Of a DNA stretch of 64,000 nt, positions 60,939-64,000 are shown one piece after another. How positions within the stretch are numbered: the stretch's first letter is position 1; every line of letters starts with the position of its first letter. The stretch comes from Parasedimentitalea denitrificans. Its GTDB lineage: Bacteria > Pseudomonadota > Alphaproteobacteria > Rhodobacterales > Rhodobacteraceae. The DNA lies in NCBI RefSeq assembly GCF_011813015.1, contig NZ_QHLQ01000014.1, positions 1 through 64,000 on the forward strand. The letters are read 5' to 3'. A program made the position numbers and the translations under genes. The notes beneath the pieces were generated by a model. That model had not been told where the DNA came from. It saw nothing but the letters and a program-made list of their open reading frames with translations, and searched no databases.

Positions 60939-62239
60939 AACGTGTCTCCATCGGCCAGGATCCCTAGATCGCGGGCCAGTTCCAATTGGATCAGTACAAC
61001 TTCGTATTTTGAGTCTACATGCGCCTGTTCGCGCTGGACCCATTCCTCGTAGATAGACACGACATCCAGAACCGAGCGCTGTCCTGCATCAAACTGGGCC
61101 TGAAACAGGCGATAAGTTTCTCTGCTGGTCCGGGCGAGAGTAGCGGCCTCGGCCTCTTGACGGCGATACGAAGCCAGTCGTTGGGTTTGGCGGCTGTAGT
61201 TCCGGCGAGCATCTTCTTCTGCCTCAGAGATCTGTCGTTGAGCAGTCTCTCGGGCGGATTCAATTGCCTTCAGCAGGGCAGGAGTGCCCAGCCCTAGTGG
61301 AGTAGCCAGATCCAGTGTTAGCCCGGCGCCAGAACCTTCGTTGGTGGCATTGGCCGCAGCAGCAACCTGTGGCAATATCCCAGCCCGTTCGACTTTGGTT
61401 TGGGCAATAGATCGGTTCGCCTCGGCACTGGCCTTCAGAACGGTCAGATAGCTCGTGCTGTCTGGCGGAGAGCTGAGTGACAATTTTGATGGAGAGGTTT
61501 CAAACTCTTGACCTGTCAGGGCTTTCAGCTCTGCCCGCGATGTGGCTGCTGCTTCATGCGCTGTGGCGCGTGCCGAACTCATGCCATCAATTTTGCTTCG
61601 TACGACCCGCAAATCGGCACGATCCGAAACACCACCTTCGACCCGCCCACGGACGATCCGCTCAAATTCTTTCATTTGGTCAAGCGCCCGCCCGCCAAGT
61701 GCGGCCTTCTCATCGCCCTTCAAGGCCGATACATACAACGCAATTGCTGTCTCAACCCGATTGTTCATGTCAATTGACAGATTAACCGCAGCGACTTCGA
61801 CATCAGCAGCGGCAAACTCACGTTCTGCCTTGCGGCGACCGTTGTCAAACAACACCTGTTCAATCAGAATTCCGGCCACAAGATCACCCAGACTGGTCAG
61901 GCTGACGGTCGGGCCGATAGTAGGCAACCAGTTCTTTGATTTGGCTTCGGCACGCAGCTTTGCACTGGTAAGTTCGGCTTCGGATGAACGCGAAGACGCA
62001 TTGATGGCCGCAGCCGCAACGTCGCCATAGGAACTGTCCTGCTCCAGAAAAGAACGTCGGTCCAAAAGGGCGGATATCACTTCTGACCCGTTCTCCCCTT
62101 CAGCCTGTTCGAAACTGCTGGAGGGCGCGGCGTCTGGCGCGTCCTCTGATGCAATCTCATTCAAGAACGGGAGGGTGTCTGCGCAGGCCGACAGGCTGCA
62201 TAACAGGGCTATCGCGCTGATATGTCGTCGCAATTGCAT
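60935..62239 (-). CDS. T1SS outer-membrane TolC-family lipoprotein
   Basis: A 434-residue outer-membrane efflux protein. The signal peptide ends in a lipobox (LCSLSAC), so it is probably a lipoprotein, unlike E. coli TolC. The rest is made of long helical stretches typical of TolC, with repeated Ala/Ser/Glu-rich segments and a QRSVLDVVSIYEEWVQREQA coil near the end. It is first of the three-gene T1SS operon, overlapping the ABC gene by 4 bp. It forms the outer-membrane channel of the exporter. Confidence 0.92.
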   Translation of the reverse strand: MQLRRHISAIALLCSLSACADTLPFLNEIASEDAPDAAPSSSFEQAEGENGSEVISALLDRRSFLEQDSSYGDVAAAAINASSRSSEAELTSAKLRAEAKSKNWLPTIGPTVSLTSLGDLVAGILIEQVLFDNGRRKAEREFAAADVEVAAVNLSIDMNNRVETAIALYVSALKGDEKAALGGRALDQMKEFERIVRGRVEGGVSDRADLRVVRSKIDGMSSARATAHEAAATSRAELKALTGQEFETSPSKLSLSSPPDSTSYLTVLKASAEANRSIAQTKVERAGILPQVAAAANATNEGSGAGLTLDLATPLGLGTPALLKAIESARETAQRQISEAEEDARRNYSRQTQRLASYRRQEAEAATLARTSRETYRLFQAQFDAGQRSVLDVVSIYEEWVQREQAHVDSKYEVVLIQLELARDLGILADGDTF

Positions 62240-62282
62240 TCCGCCCTCTTGCTAGTATGCCCATAGGCGTAGTGTTGGGCCC

Positions 62283-62303
62283 GACGGCGCTAAGCGCGCT
62301 GTC
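62283..62303 (-). terminator. Small hairpin between the adhesin and tolC genes
   Basis: On the minus strand GACAGCGC and GCGCCGTC pair with one mismatch around a short loop, 12 bp past the adhesin stop. It has no T-run, so it probably only partly limits read-through into the T1SS genes. Confidence 0.35.
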
Positions 62304-62314
62304 AGGCCAAATTA

Positions 62315-64000
62315 TTAGATGACTACGTTGATGTCGTCTTCGATCACCAGCGTTACGCCATCATTACCGATGGTGTAGACGCTATAAGTCTCACCGTCGA
62401 TTGTCTGATTGGTACCGGTGTCGGTTGCACCTGTGATAGTGACTTTATCGTTGTCACTGTCGCCACCATGAATCGTCAACGTGTCAGAGTTGCTGGACAA
62501 CGCCTTTATGTCGGCTTCTGTCAGGGTAAGATCCACATCCGTGGAGTAACCAAGATCCAAGGCTTCTACTTCGAATTGGGACAATCCTGAGTTTCCGGTC
62601 GTCGTTATTTCCGTCGCATTGTCTTCGAGGATCAATAATGTGCTGCCACTGTTACCGGCGGTATCACTTCCCGTCACCACGAGGTGGGTGCCATCTGGGA
62701 TCGAAGAGCTAAAGCTGAATCTCGTGTTGTTTGAACCGTCGACACTCTGCAATGCCGCCGGAGTCGCCACGTTTCCAGCACCATCCAGTGTATTCACTGT
62801 GTATGTATCAACGTCGCCCAGAATTTTGATCTCGTCTACATTGTCATTGTCGAATGTAACGGTCTTTAGGTTCGGGTCGGCAACTGTATCGACCGCGAGA
62901 GGTGCTGATGTAGTGTAGGTGTTTCCGGCTGCATCCGTGGCTGTCACGCTGACCGAAGTGCTGTACTCGCCCGAAGCAATCGAACCAGATTCGAACAAGG
63001 CCGACCAATTGCCTGATGAGTCAACACTCGCTGTGCGTGAAACTCCGTCCACTGTAACGACAACACTGGCACCGGGTTCTGCAGTGCCACTAAGGGTCAC
63101 TCCGGCCTGAGATTCGCTTTGATTGACGATGTTGTCGCCACCGGAACGGCCTCCGGCGATAGTGGCAGTGGTGCTTGTATCGACTGCGACTGTGCCCGAG
63201 GTTCTTGCAATATTGCCCGCTAGATCAGTAGCCTCTGCGGACACAGTAGCGTTATAGGTTCCGGCAGGGATTTCAGTACTTGAGAAGAAAGAGGACCAAG
63301 TACCACCTGAGTTCGCTGTCACAGTGTGGTTAACCGAACCAAGGCTGACAACTACTGTTGAACCTGGGTCGGCGGTGCCGGTTAGGGTGACACCAGCACT
63401 TTGTTCAGCGCCGTTGATGATGTTGTCACCGGCCAACGATGACCCAAGAGTTACAGCAGCTTCTGTATCGATCCGAACGGTGTGTGTTGCGGTCGAACTG
63501 TTTCCTGCCGCGTCCATGCTGGTTACGGACACTGTGCTATCATACTCACCCGTAGTGATAGAGGAAGAGGCGTAAGCGACTGACCAAGTCCCATTGCTAG
63601 CCACTGTGGTTGTCTGGGTCACCCCTTGGAACGTAACTTGAAGCGATGCGCCTGCCTCGCCAGAGCCTGTCAGTACAACGCCGTCTGAGGCTTCGGTTGC
63701 ATTGACAATATTATCACCTTCAACGGTGTTAAAACCGATTGCGGGTGCGACTGTGTCAACCACCAAGGTGTCGGTTGTTGTCGTGCTATTTCCGGCTGCA
63801 TCCGTGGTAACAATCGTGATGCCTGTGTTGTACTCGCCGGTCGATATTTCACTGCTGTCAAAAGCGATGGACCAAGTGCCGTCGCTGGCTACGGTCGTCG
63901 TCCGAGTTGTGCCGTTGATCTCAAGGGATACGGTTGCGTCGGCTTCACCGGTGCCTGAAATGACAGGATTGTTGGTGTGCGCTGTCGCGTTGACGATATC
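62315..64000 (-). CDS. Giant Ig-repeat adhesin, C-terminal part (runs off window)
   Basis: Codons stay open from the window edge to TAA at 62315, giving 561 residues without the N-terminus. Four to five tandem bacterial Ig-like modules of about 97-100 residues are seen, each with a GDNI.N..E or similar start, a V.LSG(T/S)(A/G)EPG strand, a G.WS turn and TDAAGN near the end. They are followed by a C-terminal export domain (TLTEADIKALSSNSDTLTIH … TLVIEDDINVVI) of the type found in T1SS-secreted adhesins. The adjacent T1SS operon is the obvious exporter. The likely role is biofilm or surface adhesion, by analogy with BapA/LapA/SiiE. Repeats at DNA level are diverged, so slippage is limited. Confidence 0.88.
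   Translation of the reverse strand, partial: DIVNATAHTNNPVISGTGEADATVSLEINGTTRTTTVASDGTWSIAFDSSEISTGEYNTGITIVTTDAAGNSTTTTDTLVVDTVAPAIGFNTVEGDNIVNATEASDGVVLTGSGEAGASLQVTFQGVTQTTTVASNGTWSVAYASSSITTGEYDSTVSVTSMDAAGNSSTATHTVRIDTEAAVTLGSSLAGDNIINGAEQSAGVTLTGTADPGSTVVVSLGSVNHTVTANSGGTWSSFFSSTEIPAGTYNATVSAEATDLAGNIARTSGTVAVDTSTTATIAGGRSGGDNIVNQSESQAGVTLSGTAEPGASVVVTVDGVSRTASVDSSGNWSALFESGSIASGEYSTSVSVTATDAAGNTYTTSAPLAVDTVADPNLKTVTFDNDNVDEIKILGDVDTYTVNTLDGAGNVATPAALQSVDGSNNTRFSFSSSIPDGTHLVVTGSDTAGNSGSTLLILEDNATEITTTGNSGLSQFEVEALDLGYSTDVDLTLTEADIKALSSNSDTLTIHGGDSDNDKVTITGATDTGTNQTIDGETYSVYTIGNDGVTLVIEDDINVVI

Noticed and set aside
62315..64000. Tandem Ig-coding repeats as a DNA-level satellite or CRISPR-like array
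   Set aside because: Units are about 300 bp, diverged at DNA level and in frame, explained by protein domain duplication.

Overview
The window looks like chromosomal DNA of a marine alphaproteobacterium of the Rhodobacteraceae (Roseobacter group). Signs of this are an irr / fabA-fabB-fabI locus, a SAM/SAH-type riboswitch in front of metK, TRAP transporters, the phoH-ybeY-corC-lnt-metK and aroA-cmk-rpsA-ihfB-trpF-trpB gene orders, and two copies of an intergenic motif I recall as common in this family. No taxonomic search was run.

Region by region. (1) 0.4-11.2 kb is an accessory catabolic island. Divergent operons encode an FAH-fold hydrolase, a RidA-like deaminase, an aldehyde dehydrogenase and an amidohydrolase on one side. 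On the other side are a sugar-type ABC importer, a TetR regulator and a PLP enzyme of the D-threonine aldolase/D-serine dehydratase type. Three 26-bp-spaced operator-like repeats lie between them. Similar 35-bp sequences, which read as serine-recombinase C-terminal ends, bracket the island in the same orientation. (2) 11.5-18 kb holds a broken small gene, an IS3-family remnant and a 1856-residue RTX metalloprotease. (3) 18-30.5 kb has a DUF2339 membrane protein and a fatty-acid synthesis locus (fabI, fabB ... fabA, irr). That locus has been opened by about 6 kb carrying an HxlR/VOC pair and a LysR-controlled TRAP-Usp operon; a decayed second fabA 3' end marks the break. (4) 30.5-50.6 kb is largely housekeeping: PhyH oxygenase and its LysR, miaB, two envelope proteins sharing an unusual domain, phoH-ybeY-corC-lnt, riboswitch-metK, trmB, aroA, cmk, rpsA, ihfB, trpF and trpB. 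(5) 51-57.3 kb has a chemoreceptor, an adenylate cyclase-TolB-TPR protein, a methyltransferase and a secreted trypsin-like protease. (6) 57.4-64 kb has a complete type I secretion system (membrane fusion protein, LapB-like ABC ATPase, lipidated TolC) next to the 3' end of a giant Ig-repeat adhesin that runs off the window.

The genes work together mainly in these ways. The island imports a compound and probably breaks it down under TetR control. Its enzyme set (imine deaminase, aldehyde oxidation, amide hydrolysis, a D-amino-acid-type PLP enzyme) suggests a nitrogen-containing substrate, but the substrate is unknown. FabA, FabB and FabI make unsaturated fatty acids, and Irr reads iron/heme status. 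The T1SS most likely exports the neighbouring adhesin, and possibly the distant RTX protease. No CRISPR array, rRNA or tRNA was recognised.
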